A stretch of DNA of 64,000 nt, taken from the NCBI RefSeq assembly GCF_003722355.1, contig NZ_QWDD01000004.1, positions 62,001 to 126,000 on the forward strand, written 5' to 3'. Origin of the DNA: Methylocystis hirsuta (GTDB lineage: Bacteria; Pseudomonadota; Alphaproteobacteria; Rhizobiales; Beijerinckiaceae). A program made the translations under genes and the position numbers. Shown here piece after piece: positions 28,523-37,047 of the stretch. The notes below the pieces were generated by a model. It saw only the letters and a program-made list of their open reading frames with translations, was not told the origin of the DNA and searched no databases. The stretch's first letter is position 1. Every line of letters starts with the position of its first letter.

Positions 28523-28774
28523 ATGATGCGAATCCCGCACGAATTGCCTGAAGAGTTCCCGCAAGACGCCAAGTTCATCGAACGATGGATAAAGACCGAC
28601 TATGAGTTCGGACGGCTCGCAGCTCGCTACGACGAGCTCAACCGCGAGATCTATCAAATCGAATCCGGGGACGAGCCGACAACCGACGAGGTGCTCGAAA
28701 AGCTCAAGAAGCGGCGTCTCAAGCTCAAGGATGAAATCGCGGCTTTCATCGGTAAGATGGAGCGTCGGATGTAG
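28523..28774 (+). CDS. YdcH-like (DUF465) small coiled protein
   Basis: An 83-residue helical protein: MMRIPHELPEEFPQDAKFI, AARYDELNREIYQIESGDEP and EVLEKLKKRRLKLKDEIAAF. DUF465 proteins form short coiled coils of unknown function. A perfect GGAGG eight bases before 28523 supports this start over the ATG at 28508. It precedes the ribonucleotide reductase by about 75 bases. Confidence 0.78.
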   Translation: MMRIPHELPEEFPQDAKFIERWIKTDYEFGRLAARYDELNREIYQIESGDEPTTDEVLEKLKKRRLKLKDEIAAFIGKMERRM

Positions 28775-28849
28775 CCGCCTGTCTTTCGCGGGTCGTGCTG
28801 AATGCCGGGCTTTGCTTGATTGTCCTCGTTCTTTGGCGGAGTTCATGTC

Positions 28850-30664
28850 GTGGACGAATTGGCCGCCGATATTTCGCATCATATCTGGGCGACGAAATAC
28901 CGCTATGCAGACCGCAAAGTCCAGGAGAGCGCTATTGCCGACACATGGCGTCGCGTTGCATTTGCGCTCGCGGCGGTCGAGCCAAGAAACGCAGCCGCTT
29001 GGGAGCAACGTTTCTTCGACATCCTAAAGGATTTCAAATTCTTGCCCGGCGGCCGCATCCAAGCCGGCGCAGGAACCGCGCGCAACGTCACACTTCTAAA
29101 TTGCTTCGTGATGGGAACGATCGAGGACTCGATCCCAGGTATTTTCCGCGCGCTGCAGGAAAGTGCGGTGACCATGCAGCAGGGCGGCGGCATCGGCTGC
29201 GACTTTTCGACGCTTCGGCCACGTGGAACGCGGGCCAAGAGAGCCGGCAGCGTTGCCTCCGGGCCTGTATCGTTCATGGATATATGGGACACGACGTGCG
29301 GCGCTCTGCTCTCCACCGGCGTGCGGCGCGGCGCCATGATGGCGACATTGCGTTGCGACCATCCCGATATCGAAGAGTTCATCACCGCCAAGCAACGACC
29401 GGACCGCCTACGTCGGTTTAATCTGTCCATCCTGGTTACGGATGCGTTCATGTCGGCGGTGCGCGCGAATGATGATTGGCCGCTGCTCTTTCCCGCCACC
29501 GAGCTGGATGCCGAAGGCGAGTTGATCGCGCGTGAATGGTCGGGTGCGCCAGCGCCGGCGCCCTGCCGCGTCATGCGCCGGGTTCGCGCACGCGAGCTTT
29601 GGGAACTCATCCTTCGATCGACTTATGATTACGCCGAGCCCGGCGTGCTGTTCGTCGACCGCATTAATCAACACAATAATCTCTGGTACCGCGAGCGGAT
29701 CAGCGCGACGAATCCGTGCGGAGAGATTCCATTGCCTCCATATGGCGCCTGCGATCTCGGATCGCTCAACCTGACGAGATTCGTCTCGGCGCCATTCACC
29801 ACCAAGGCGATGATCGACCTCGCGGCGCTCGATGAAACAACCCAAATCGCGGTGCGGCTACTCGACAATGTCATCGACGTCTCGCGGTTTCCCCTGCAGC
29901 CACAGGCCGAGAGCGCTCGCGGCTCTCGGCGCATTGGCCTTGGGATCACTGGTCTCGCTGACGCCTTGGTCATGCTCGGGCTGCCTTATGACGGCGACCG
30001 CTCGCTCGCCGTCGCAGCCGATGCGACGCGCACGATCTGTCACGCCGCCTACCGCAGTTCGATTGCGCTCGCGAAGGAGAAAGGCGCTTTTCCCTACTTC
30101 GAACGCGATAAATACTTGCGCGGAGAATTCATCCGCCGCCTCCCGGAGGATGTTCAGAGAGGAATTGCAGAGTACGGCGTCCGCAACAGCCATCTACTCG
30201 CAATCGCCCCCACCGGCACGATCAGCCTTCTTGCGGGCAATGTCTCGAGCGGCGTGGAGCCAATCTTTGCGGACGTCTACAGCCGCAAGGTGCTCGCCGA
30301 AGATGGAAGCGCCAAAGAATTCACGCTCACCGACTATGCGCTCGATCTATGGCGCGCTACTGCTGGCGGCGGAGCGGGGCTTCCGAGCGGATTCGTCAGC
30401 GCCGCAGAGCTGCCCATCCGCGCCCATCTCGATATGCAATCTGCGCTGCAGCCATTCATCGACAATTCGATTTCGAAGACCATCAACGTGCCACAAGATT
30501 GTCCGTTCGTCGAGTTCCAGCAAATTTACGATCTCGCCTATGACCGAGGGTTGAAGGGCTGCACGACATTTCGCCCAAATCCGATAACCGGCTCCGTGCT
30601 GAGTGAAGAGTCGGCCGGCGCGAAAGCGCCTCATTGCTGCGTGCTCGAGCGCGAGTCGGATTGA
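28850..30664 (+). CDS. nrdJ: Adenosylcobalamin-dependent (class II) ribonucleotide reductase
   Basis: A class II enzyme of about 604 residues that reduces ribonucleotides with a B12-derived radical and needs no oxygen. Motifs include FLPGGRIQAGAGTARNVTLL, LNCFVMGTIEDSI, MQQGGGIGCDFSTLRPRG, the active-site NPCGEIPLPPYGACDLGSLN and late APTGTISLLAGNVSSGVEP. The C-terminal tail HCCVLERESD has a Cys pair, plausibly the thiol relay. The start is uncertain: GTG 28850 has GGAG eight bases upstream, TTG 28820 is longer. No cobalamin riboswitch was seen. The gene lets cells make DNA precursors under oxygen limitation. Confidence 0.9.
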   Translation: MDELAADISHHIWATKYRYADRKVQESAIADTWRRVAFALAAVEPRNAAAWEQRFFDILKDFKFLPGGRIQAGAGTARNVTLLNCFVMGTIEDSIPGIFRALQESAVTMQQGGGIGCDFSTLRPRGTRAKRAGSVASGPVSFMDIWDTTCGALLSTGVRRGAMMATLRCDHPDIEEFITAKQRPDRLRRFNLSILVTDAFMSAVRANDDWPLLFPATELDAEGELIAREWSGAPAPAPCRVMRRVRARELWELILRSTYDYAEPGVLFVDRINQHNNLWYRERISATNPCGEIPLPPYGACDLGSLNLTRFVSAPFTTKAMIDLAALDETTQIAVRLLDNVIDVSRFPLQPQAESARGSRRIGLGITGLADALVMLGLPYDGDRSLAVAADATRTICHAAYRSSIALAKEKGAFPYFERDKYLRGEFIRRLPEDVQRGIAEYGVRNSHLLAIAPTGTISLLAGNVSSGVEPIFADVYSRKVLAEDGSAKEFTLTDYALDLWRATAGGGAGLPSGFVSAAELPIRAHLDMQSALQPFIDNSISKTINVPQDCPFVEFQQIYDLAYDRGLKGCTTFRPNPITGSVLSEESAGAKAPHCCVLERESD

Positions 30665-30699
30665 GCGCATTTATCTCAACGCGCTGCCGGAGCCTGAAC

Positions 30700-31779
30700 T
30701 TGGCAGATGTTCTCATCATCGACGGATCGTATGGTGAAGGCGGCGGCCAGATCTTACGGACCGCCTTGAGCCTGTCGAGTGTGACGACGCGACCTTTCCG
30801 ACTCGAAAACATTCGCGCCGGTCGACGCAAGCCAGGATTATTGCCGCAACATCTTTCGGCGGTGAGGGCGGCGGCGGCGATCAGCGGCGCAGTCGTTTCC
30901 GGAGATCGGCTTGGTTCGACCGAACTCACCTTTGCGCCAGCCCATCCGCCACGGCGCGGCCGCTTCACATTCGATGTCACGGAGACGGCGGAACGCGGCA
31001 GCGCTGGCTCGGTCACTCTCATCCTGCAGACGCTCCTGGCTCCGTTGGCCTGCGCCGATGGACCCTCCACACTGCTGCTGCGCGGCGGAACTCATGTGGA
31101 GTGGGCGCCGCCCTTCGATCATCTCGTGAATTCCTATTTGCCAGTATTGCGGCGCATGGGCTTTCGCATCGACGCCGAGCTCAATCGCTGGGGGTGGTAT
31201 CCGGTCGGCGGCGGAGAGGTGATCTGCCGCATTGCGCCGGGCGAGGCCGACCATGGCGATTTTTTGCCGAACGCAGTCCAACTGCTCCGGCGTGGCGCTC
31301 TGCAGAAGATCGTTGGCCGCGCGGTCGCCGCAAACCTGCCGGCCCATATTCCCCAACGCATGACGGACCGGGCGCGGGCCGCGTTCAGCGGTCTCGGCAT
31401 TCCGGTTGAAATCGAGGCGCAATGCGTAACCGCCGCCTGCCCGGGCGCCGGCGTCTTCCTCTTAGCCAAGTATGAGGAGGTCGACGCGAGCTTTTCCGCT
31501 CTCGGCCGACGGGGAAAGCCGGCCGAGGCGGTTGCCGATGAAGCAGTCGCGGCGTTGCGCGAACATCACGCATCGGGCGCCGCGGTCGAACATCACCTTG
31601 CGGATCAACTGCTGCTGCCTCTGGCGCTCGCAGCGGGCGCTTCCGCCTTCACTGCGGCGGGGCCAACCGGCCATCTCTTGACCAACTCCTGGACCATTGG
31701 CCAGTTTGGCGTCGCTGACGTCGCAATTGAGCCGGGAGCGCAATGTCGCGTGCGCGTCGAACCGCGCACTTGGCGTTGA
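30700..31779 (+). CDS. rtcA: RNA 3'-terminal phosphate cyclase
   Basis: A 359-residue RtcA converting RNA 3'-phosphate ends to 2',3'-cyclic phosphates via an adenylated histidine. It opens with IIDGSYGEGGGQILRTALSL, then IRAGRRKPGLLPQHLSAVRA, TETAERGSAGSVTLILQTLL and GGTHVEWAPPFDHLVNSYLP. Near the end HHLADQLLLPLALAAG supplies the nucleophile His, followed by TNSWTIGQFG. The TTG at 30700 is chosen for the GGAG upstream and the family N-terminus; a TTG at 30661 is possible. It follows the nrdJ stop by 35 bases. Unlike the rtcB-archease pair at 16.8-18.2 kb, it is intact. Confidence 0.92.
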   Translation: MADVLIIDGSYGEGGGQILRTALSLSSVTTRPFRLENIRAGRRKPGLLPQHLSAVRAAAAISGAVVSGDRLGSTELTFAPAHPPRRGRFTFDVTETAERGSAGSVTLILQTLLAPLACADGPSTLLLRGGTHVEWAPPFDHLVNSYLPVLRRMGFRIDAELNRWGWYPVGGGEVICRIAPGEADHGDFLPNAVQLLRRGALQKIVGRAVAANLPAHIPQRMTDRARAAFSGLGIPVEIEAQCVTAACPGAGVFLLAKYEEVDASFSALGRRGKPAEAVADEAVAALREHHASGAAVEHHLADQLLLPLALAAGASAFTAAGPTGHLLTNSWTIGQFGVADVAIEPGAQCRVRVEPRTWR

Positions 31780-31791
31780 CGGGGCGTCGGA

Positions 31792-32331
31792 TTAATCCGG
31801 CCGCAGCAAGGGATGACGCGCCAGATCATCTCGCCTCCATAAACCAACGCCAACGCGATCATCGATCGTGTCGATCGCGATCACAGCGTCAGGATCGGAA
31901 AATGACACCGCGCCCGGAGCTCCTGCGCCCCGCAGCGCCTCCAGCAACGCATCGTCGAGAAAACGCTCTACGTCAGGCGTCCGCAAGTCATGCGTCGAAC
32001 CACGGCGGTGAAAACGCACATGAAACGACTGTCCAGCCAATTGCGGCGACCATTCAAGTATAATTGATTTGGCTTTTTCCAGAAATTCTTCTGCAGACTG
32101 GAACTCGAAACTGCGCATCGCTGGCGCAACCCGCGAGATCGCATCGTAGAGAGCGGGCATTTCATTAGCTCGCTGCTCAACGGAGTTGAGCAGCGAGAGA
32201 GGATTCTCCACGGCCATGACGAGAATATTGTGGTAAGGGGTATGCCCGACTGATCCAAATTCCCGTAGGGCGCGAAGCGCCCGCTTGAAGCCATCTTGAT
32301 AAATGCTGACGATAACGTTCCAGTTCTTCAT
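31792..32331 (-). CDS. THUMP-domain protein
   Basis: A 179-residue protein with a THUMP RNA-binding domain in its C-terminal half: LAGQSFHVRFHRRGSTHDLR, TPDVERFLDDALLEALRGAG, then FSDPDAVIAIDTIDDRVGVG. The N-terminal part (MKNWNVIVSIYQDGFKRALR, LREFGSVGHTPYHNILVMAV) is a separate small fold. THUMP domains bind the tRNA acceptor arm or similar RNAs, and stand-alone forms are rare in bacteria. It converges with rtcA and is divergent from thpR, so this is an RNA-centred cluster. The enzymatic partner is unknown. Confidence 0.75.
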   Translation of the reverse strand: MKNWNVIVSIYQDGFKRALRALREFGSVGHTPYHNILVMAVENPLSLLNSVEQRANEMPALYDAISRVAPAMRSFEFQSAEEFLEKAKSIILEWSPQLAGQSFHVRFHRRGSTHDLRTPDVERFLDDALLEALRGAGAPGAVSFSDPDAVIAIDTIDDRVGVGLWRRDDLARHPLLRPD

Positions 32332-32459
32332 GTGCGGCTCTTCTCTTTGATCGCCCGACATAAGCTGCCACGATATCCGCCGGTTTCGCCTTGCCTACGA
32401 TAGATAAGCCGTCGAACAACACAGACGACGCGAAAGCGGAGAGAAACGTCGTCCCGCAC

Positions 32460-33041
32460 ATGCGTGTCTTCGTGGGCGTGCAGGTCGCGCCTGAAATTGC
32501 GCGCGAACTAGCTGACCTTGCGTGCGACCTAAAGCAGTTCTCCGTTCGCCTCGTGGCGGCGGCCGATATTCACGTCACGCTCGTGCCGCCATGGAACGAA
32601 GCTTCCATATCGGAAACGCTCGAAAAGCTTCGCCAAGTGACCAATAATTTTGGCGCCTTCGCGTTGACGTTTCAACGTATCTGCTACGGCCCGCAACCAA
32701 GACGACCGCGTCTGCTATGGGCGGAATGCGCAGCCACGAATGAAATCGCGGCATTTCATGCCGCGCTCGGACATGCATTTGGGCGCAATGACGAACGGCC
32801 ATTCCGGCCACATGCGACGCTTGCCCGCTTTCCCAGAAACGGATCTGCGATCGCCAGACGGCATCCAATCGATCAACAATTGGCGCTCACACAGCAAGTC
32901 GATACCATTGCGCTCTTCCAGTCGCCGCCTGGTGGCGGAGGCGGTTATCGAGTCCTCGCGTCTCTCGAATTGGCCGGCAGCGCCGCTTGCATGGCGGCGA
33001 ACGCGCAATTCTTCGGGCCAAGCTTGGCTGATCGTTCTTGA
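32460..33041 (+). CDS. thpR: RNA 2',3'-cyclic phosphodiesterase (2'-5' RNA ligase family)
   Basis: A 193-residue two-histidine phosphoesterase: MRVFVGVQVAPEIARELADL, first HxT motif HVTLVPPWNEASI, second HxT motif HATLARFPRN. ThpR opens 2',3'-cyclic phosphate ends to 2'-phosphates and joins tRNA halves by 2'-5' bonds in vitro. The ATG at 32460 gives the family N-terminus. It neighbours rtcA, which makes cyclic ends, and the THUMP gene. The C-terminal tail is Ala- and Gly-rich. Confidence 0.88.
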   Translation: MRVFVGVQVAPEIARELADLACDLKQFSVRLVAAADIHVTLVPPWNEASISETLEKLRQVTNNFGAFALTFQRICYGPQPRRPRLLWAECAATNEIAAFHAALGHAFGRNDERPFRPHATLARFPRNGSAIARRHPIDQQLALTQQVDTIALFQSPPGGGGGYRVLASLELAGSAACMAANAQFFGPSLADRS

Positions 33042-33147
33042 TTTCGGCCGTTTCAAGATCCAGTTTCAGATGACCATCCTGGACATTGCCTCCATCACGG
33101 GCGGCCATCTGTAAGGCGCCAGGAAATCGGCCCGGGGAGCACGACGA

Positions 33148-33618
33148 ATGCAAACCTTTCCCGTCGACATCGAACCGGAGCAGATCGTTCGCTGGGTCAT
33201 TGCCGAACGCCAAGCCGCGCCATCAAAATATCGAGCAATCGCTCGGCGCGCGAAGGAAGTGCGCGAGATGCCGACGAGGAAGGAGTTGCGGCTCGGCGAT
33301 GCGGAACGCGATGATCTGAGCGAAGTCGCCACCGTGGCGACGTTGCAAATTGCGCCCGTCTCCCCGAATAAGGACTGGCGTCTGACGATTACCGTCGAGG
33401 ATGAAATCGGGCCGCTGATACCAGATGAGGGCGCCGAGGCGGAAGCCGAAGAAGAAGAAATCGACATAGCCGCCTTTTACGATGAATTCATTCGCTCTGG
33501 TCGGGGCAATGCGACCGTCGTCGCAGAGGCGGAGAGTCCGGCCGCCAAGGCGCGCATGATGCGGTTGCTCGGCGATATCGAGAGGGACCATCATGCCCAA
33601 CATCGGAAGGAGGCATGA
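33148..33618 (+). CDS. Conserved hypothetical protein (paralogue of 16171-16644)
   Basis: A 156-residue acidic protein: MQTFPVDIEPEQIVRWVIAE, MPTRKELRLGDAERDDLSEV, WRLTITVEDEIGPLIPDEG, an acidic run (EAEAEEEEIDIAAFYDEFI) and SPAAKARMMRLLGDIERDH. The same blocks in the same order appear at 16171-16644. No fold or activity could be assigned. It may be cotranscribed with the small gene at 33694. Confidence 0.75.
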   Translation: MQTFPVDIEPEQIVRWVIAERQAAPSKYRAIARRAKEVREMPTRKELRLGDAERDDLSEVATVATLQIAPVSPNKDWRLTITVEDEIGPLIPDEGAEAEAEEEEIDIAAFYDEFIRSGRGNATVVAEAESPAAKARMMRLLGDIERDHHAQHRKEA

Positions 33619-33693
33619 TGTTGAACGGGTCGGCTCTGACGTATTACAATTCGAGGCGCGGCCGCGCCCAACGAAACTAGCCAGGAGAAACCC

Positions 33694-33960
33694 ATGCCGC
33701 AATCTCCAAACCGTACGGAGAAAACTCAGGCGACTGCGACGCATGACGATATGATGGACGTCCTCGGAAATATGGATGAAGCTAAGGCGCTGGCGATACT
33801 GGCCCTGCGTCCGACGATCACCGACATCGAACGAGCCTCCATGTGGCTTTCCGGGGATACCGACGTTTTCGGACCCGGCCAGCCTCTGGCAGGCGTCCCT
33901 GACCAGATCGTCACGATTCTTACCGCCGACGAAGAGGAGAACTCATTGCGCGCTCGTTAG
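33694..33960 (+). CDS. Hypothetical small protein
   Basis: An 88-residue acidic protein with an AGGAGA ribosome binding site: THDDMMDVLGNMDEAKALAI, LALRPTITDIERASMWLSGD and VPDQIVTILTADEEEN. It has no membrane segment. I do not recognise a family, but the clean start, length and spacing after the previous gene support it as real. Confidence 0.6.
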   Translation: MPQSPNRTEKTQATATHDDMMDVLGNMDEAKALAILALRPTITDIERASMWLSGDTDVFGPGQPLAGVPDQIVTILTADEEENSLRAR

Positions 33961-33972
33961 CCGAGCCGACGG

Positions 33973-34437
33973 TTAGAGTCGCCCTATTTCAAACTCCTCG
34001 CAGGAATAGCCGAGCAGCGACAGACCTTCCTCCAAGAAGTCGCCGAGCAGTGGCGTTCCGAGAAGGTAGTCGGCCGTGCGCTCATTGTGAGCGCGGGCCG
34101 CCTCCGCGCGGACTGCTGACCAGTCGTTGGCCGAATAGTCATCGCGCCCCAGCCAAGCCAGGGCGACAAGATCGACCTGCTCATCCTCCGACAAAGAATT
34201 GATAAGAGACGTGAGCTCCTCGACGACAGGGTCGTCCGCATGGTCTTCTAGGACCGCCATGTCCTTGTCATCCGAAGGATTCGAACCCGGATCCGACTCG
34301 GTCACCGCATCCTTGGCGTCAAATTCCTTAGCTTTGATGATGATGAAACAGACTTTCTCGGGCGAAATCGTAAGTGTTGTTTCATTCTCGCCAGCTGGCG
34401 TTTCGGTTTGACTCGATTTTTTCTGCATCCGCATCAC
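33973..34437 (-). CDS. DUF3775 protein
   Basis: A 154-residue DUF3775 protein: LTISPEKVCFIIIKAKEFDA near residue 22, an acidic central region, VEELTSLINSLSEDEQVDLV, ALAWLGRDDYSANDWSAV and YLLGTPLLGDFLEEGLSLLG. A diverged relative is at 21870-22286. It converges with the small gene at 33694-33960, separated by 12 bases. Function unknown. Confidence 0.82.
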   Translation of the reverse strand: MMRMQKKSSQTETPAGENETTLTISPEKVCFIIIKAKEFDAKDAVTESDPGSNPSDDKDMAVLEDHADDPVVEELTSLINSLSEDEQVDLVALAWLGRDDYSANDWSAVRAEAARAHNERTADYLLGTPLLGDFLEEGLSLLGYSCEEFEIGRL

Positions 34438-34687
34438 CCGGGGTTATGGGTCGCCACACCCTGTCGCTTGGCGTGAATTTTCGCGTCAATGAATGCTACC
34501 CTAAAATACGCGGAGCAGCTATTGATCCAGATCAGACTCCTGAAGACGCAACTACTAAGGCGTTCGATGGGGAGCATCGTGAACGAAGGGACCCATTTAC
34601 GCAATTCCCGAGGAGCCTTCGCTTCTGATTGACGCGACAATAAAGCGCAGCTGGCGGCCTTCGACAACGCCAGCGTGAGGATACGTT

Positions 34688-35770
34688 ATGGCGCAATTAC
34701 CTGATGCTTACCCCGCCAAATATTGGCGTAAGCTTGAGGATGGCCGCATCCAATGCGACCTGTGTCCCCGTCTTTGCAAGCTTTACGAGGGTCAGCGCGC
34801 CTTCTGCTTCGTTCGCGCCCGGCACGGCGACCAGATCGTGTCGACGACTTATGGCCGTTCGAGCGGTTTTTGCATCGATCCCGTAGAGAAGAAGGGACTC
34901 AATCATTTCTTGCCGGGAACTCCGGCGCTGTCTTTCGGAACGAGCGGCTGCAACCTCGGGTGTAAATTTTGCCAGAACTGGGACATCAGCAAGGCGCGCG
35001 AATTTGACGTGCTTGCAGAGCGCGCCAGCCCGGAAAATATTGCGCGCGCCGCGCAACGGTTCGGATGCTCAAGCGTCGCCTACACATACAACGATCCCAC
35101 AATCTTTCACGAATATGCGGTCGACACGGCGATCGCCTGCAGAGCGCTGGGCGTCAAGAATATTGCGGTCACCGCCGGCTATGTCTGTCCGGAGCCGCGC
35201 GCCACGTTCTATCGACACATGGATGCGGTCAATATCGATCTGAAGGGATTCACTGACGACTTTTACCACAAGGTCTGTTACGCGCATTTGCAACCGGTTC
35301 TCGACACGCTCATTTATTTAAAGCGTGAGACGACCGTATGGCTCGAGATCACAACATTGCTCATTCCCGGCCTCAACGACTCCGATGAGGAGATCGAGAA
35401 GATGACGCAATGGGGGGTAGAAAATCTCGGTTCGGACGTGCCGTGGCACTTTACGACGTTTCACCCAGATTGGAGAATGAGGGACATTCCCGCAACGCCG
35501 CGCGAGACCCTGGCCCGCGCTCGTCGCATCGCGATGAAGAATGGCGTTCGTTACGCCTTTACAGGCAACATCCATGATCCAGCCGGACAAAGCACTTATT
35601 GCCACAATTGTCGGACGCTTCTTATAGAGCGGAATGGATACGAGATCACGACCTGGCGCTTGAGCCCCGATGGCAAATGCGACAACTGTGCCGCCGCATG
35701 CGCTGGCGTGTTCGGCCCGTCGCCTGGAGCGTGGGGCGCAAGGCGGATGCCGATCGCAGTGAGCATTTGA
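34688..35770 (+). CDS. amrS: AmmeMemoRadiSam-type radical SAM enzyme
   Basis: A 360-residue radical SAM protein of the AmrS/PflA-like type. An N-terminal Cys-rich module (CDLCPRLC, YEGQRAFCFVRARHGD) precedes the [4Fe-4S] motif CNLGCKFCQNWDISKAREFD. VAYTYNDPTIFHEYAVD and NIDLKGFTDDFYHKVCYAHL follow. The C-terminus carries two CxxC pairs (CHNC, CDNC) for an extra metal site. In the AmmeMemoRadiSam system the partners are AMMECR1 and Memo proteins; neither is visible here. The adjacent SAM synthetase could supply its cofactor, which is inference. Confidence 0.88.
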   Translation: MAQLPDAYPAKYWRKLEDGRIQCDLCPRLCKLYEGQRAFCFVRARHGDQIVSTTYGRSSGFCIDPVEKKGLNHFLPGTPALSFGTSGCNLGCKFCQNWDISKAREFDVLAERASPENIARAAQRFGCSSVAYTYNDPTIFHEYAVDTAIACRALGVKNIAVTAGYVCPEPRATFYRHMDAVNIDLKGFTDDFYHKVCYAHLQPVLDTLIYLKRETTVWLEITTLLIPGLNDSDEEIEKMTQWGVENLGSDVPWHFTTFHPDWRMRDIPATPRETLARARRIAMKNGVRYAFTGNIHDPAGQSTYCHNCRTLLIERNGYEITTWRLSPDGKCDNCAAACAGVFGPSPGAWGARRMPIAVSI

Positions 35771-35841
35771 GCGGACGCGGACGCCGAACGGAAGACGCTA
35801 TTAAGCCCTCGGCGGTTTTTCGATCCAGCGCCGCAATAGCG

Positions 35842-37047
35842 CTAACACACAGGGATTCCGCCGACCAGAAAGCGCCCCCATAGTCGAGCGACGCCGGGCA
35901 ATAGCCGTGCAACGATCTCGTTGACGCGCCCCTCGACGTCCCGGCTGATGTGTCCATCAATCGTGTTCACTCGCACGATCACCGTTTGCGGCTGATCGAT
36001 CGGCGCTCCAATCCTGCTTACCAGATAGCATTCGGCCGCTTGGACCTCCCCGATCTCATCGACGAGGCTCTCCGCGATCTGTTGCGCCATGGCGCCGTAA
36101 AGTTTGCCGACATGCGTTAGAGGGTTCTTGCCTGCGGCTGCTTCGAGACTCATGGGGCGCAACGGCGTGATCAAGCCGTTCGATCGGTTTCCCCGCCCTG
36201 TCTCGCCATCGTCGCCGGATTCGGCAGACGTTCCGGTGACGGTCAGATAGATCGCGCCGCGCTCAGGATCGTCGGCAGCATTGACAAGGATCTGGATTGG
36301 TTTGTCGGTCACCGATCTGGCTGTGTCTTTGGAGAATTCTACGACCCGTCGCTTGGCGTCGGCATAGGCCTCGGGACCAGAGAGAAATCGGCCGATCAGG
36401 GCGCAAGCGATCGTCAGCGTTATGGTCTCGTGATCGCGGACGCCCATTATCTTTACGTCTTGGCCGCAGGCGGGGAAATCTAACTTCGTTTCGGGCGCAT
36501 TGAGGCGACGCTCGACCGCGAGGACAATCTTCTCGAGTTCGGTAAGAGGCGCGAAACCCACGCCGCACGAGGTGTCGTTGCAGAGCAGGACGCCACGCTC
36601 CCGTTGGCGTAGCATTATGTCGACAAGATCCCGCGAGCCCGGCCTTACCAGACAATGCAATCGGATATGTTTATCTGGGTCGAGGGCGTGGAAATGATCA
36701 TGAAAAAAGCTCGCAACGGCCTGTCGGGCAAGCTCCTCGACGGCGACGCGCTCGCCGGCGTACTCAATCGTCGCGCGGCCCGACAGATAAAGATCAATCG
36801 GCTCGATCACTTCGCCGGCTCCGAACGCGGCGTTAGCCTGCCCGGCCGTCAGAAGCGCTTTGTCCACATTGTGATGGAGAATGCGGCCGAAACGCTCCAA
36901 ATAGCGGCGTGACAGCGCAACGCTCAGGCGTTCGCTCAACATGTCGCAAATCGTGTCAGGATGGCCGAGGCCTTTTCTCTCGACGACTTCAACGGAGCGC
37001 GAACCGGCGAGCGGCCCTTCAAGCCTTTCAACGCTGATGTTGTTCAT
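35842..37047 (-). CDS. Archaeal-type S-adenosylmethionine synthetase
   Basis: A 401-residue methionine adenosyltransferase of the archaeal class, which is only distantly related to ordinary bacterial MetK. Motifs: [100 protein letters not shown] and [13 protein letters not shown]. It makes SAM from ATP and methionine. It overlaps the upstream CheR gene by 20 bases, so the two are translationally linked. Presence in a bacterial accessory region suggests horizontal transfer, which is inference. Confidence 0.88.
   Translation of the reverse strand: MNNISVERLEGPLAGSRSVEVVERKGLGHPDTICDMLSERLSVALSRRYLERFGRILHHNVDKALLTAGQANAAFGAGEVIEPIDLYLSGRATIEYAGERVAVEELARQAVASFFHDHFHALDPDKHIRLHCLVRPGSRDLVDIMLRQRERGVLLCNDTSCGVGFAPLTELEKIVLAVERRLNAPETKLDFPACGQDVKIMGVRDHETITLTIACALIGRFLSGPEAYADAKRRVVEFSKDTARSVTDKPIQILVNAADDPERGAIYLTVTGTSAESGDDGETGRGNRSNGLITPLRPMSLEAAAGKNPLTHVGKLYGAMAQQIAESLVDEIGEVQAAECYLVSRIGAPIDQPQTVIVRVNTIDGHISRDVEGRVNEIVARLLPGVARLWGRFLVGGIPVC

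Noticed and set aside
31788..31799. Palindrome CGGATTAATCCG between rtcA and the THUMP gene
   Set aside because: It is only 12 bases and overlaps a stop codon; too short to call a terminator or operator.
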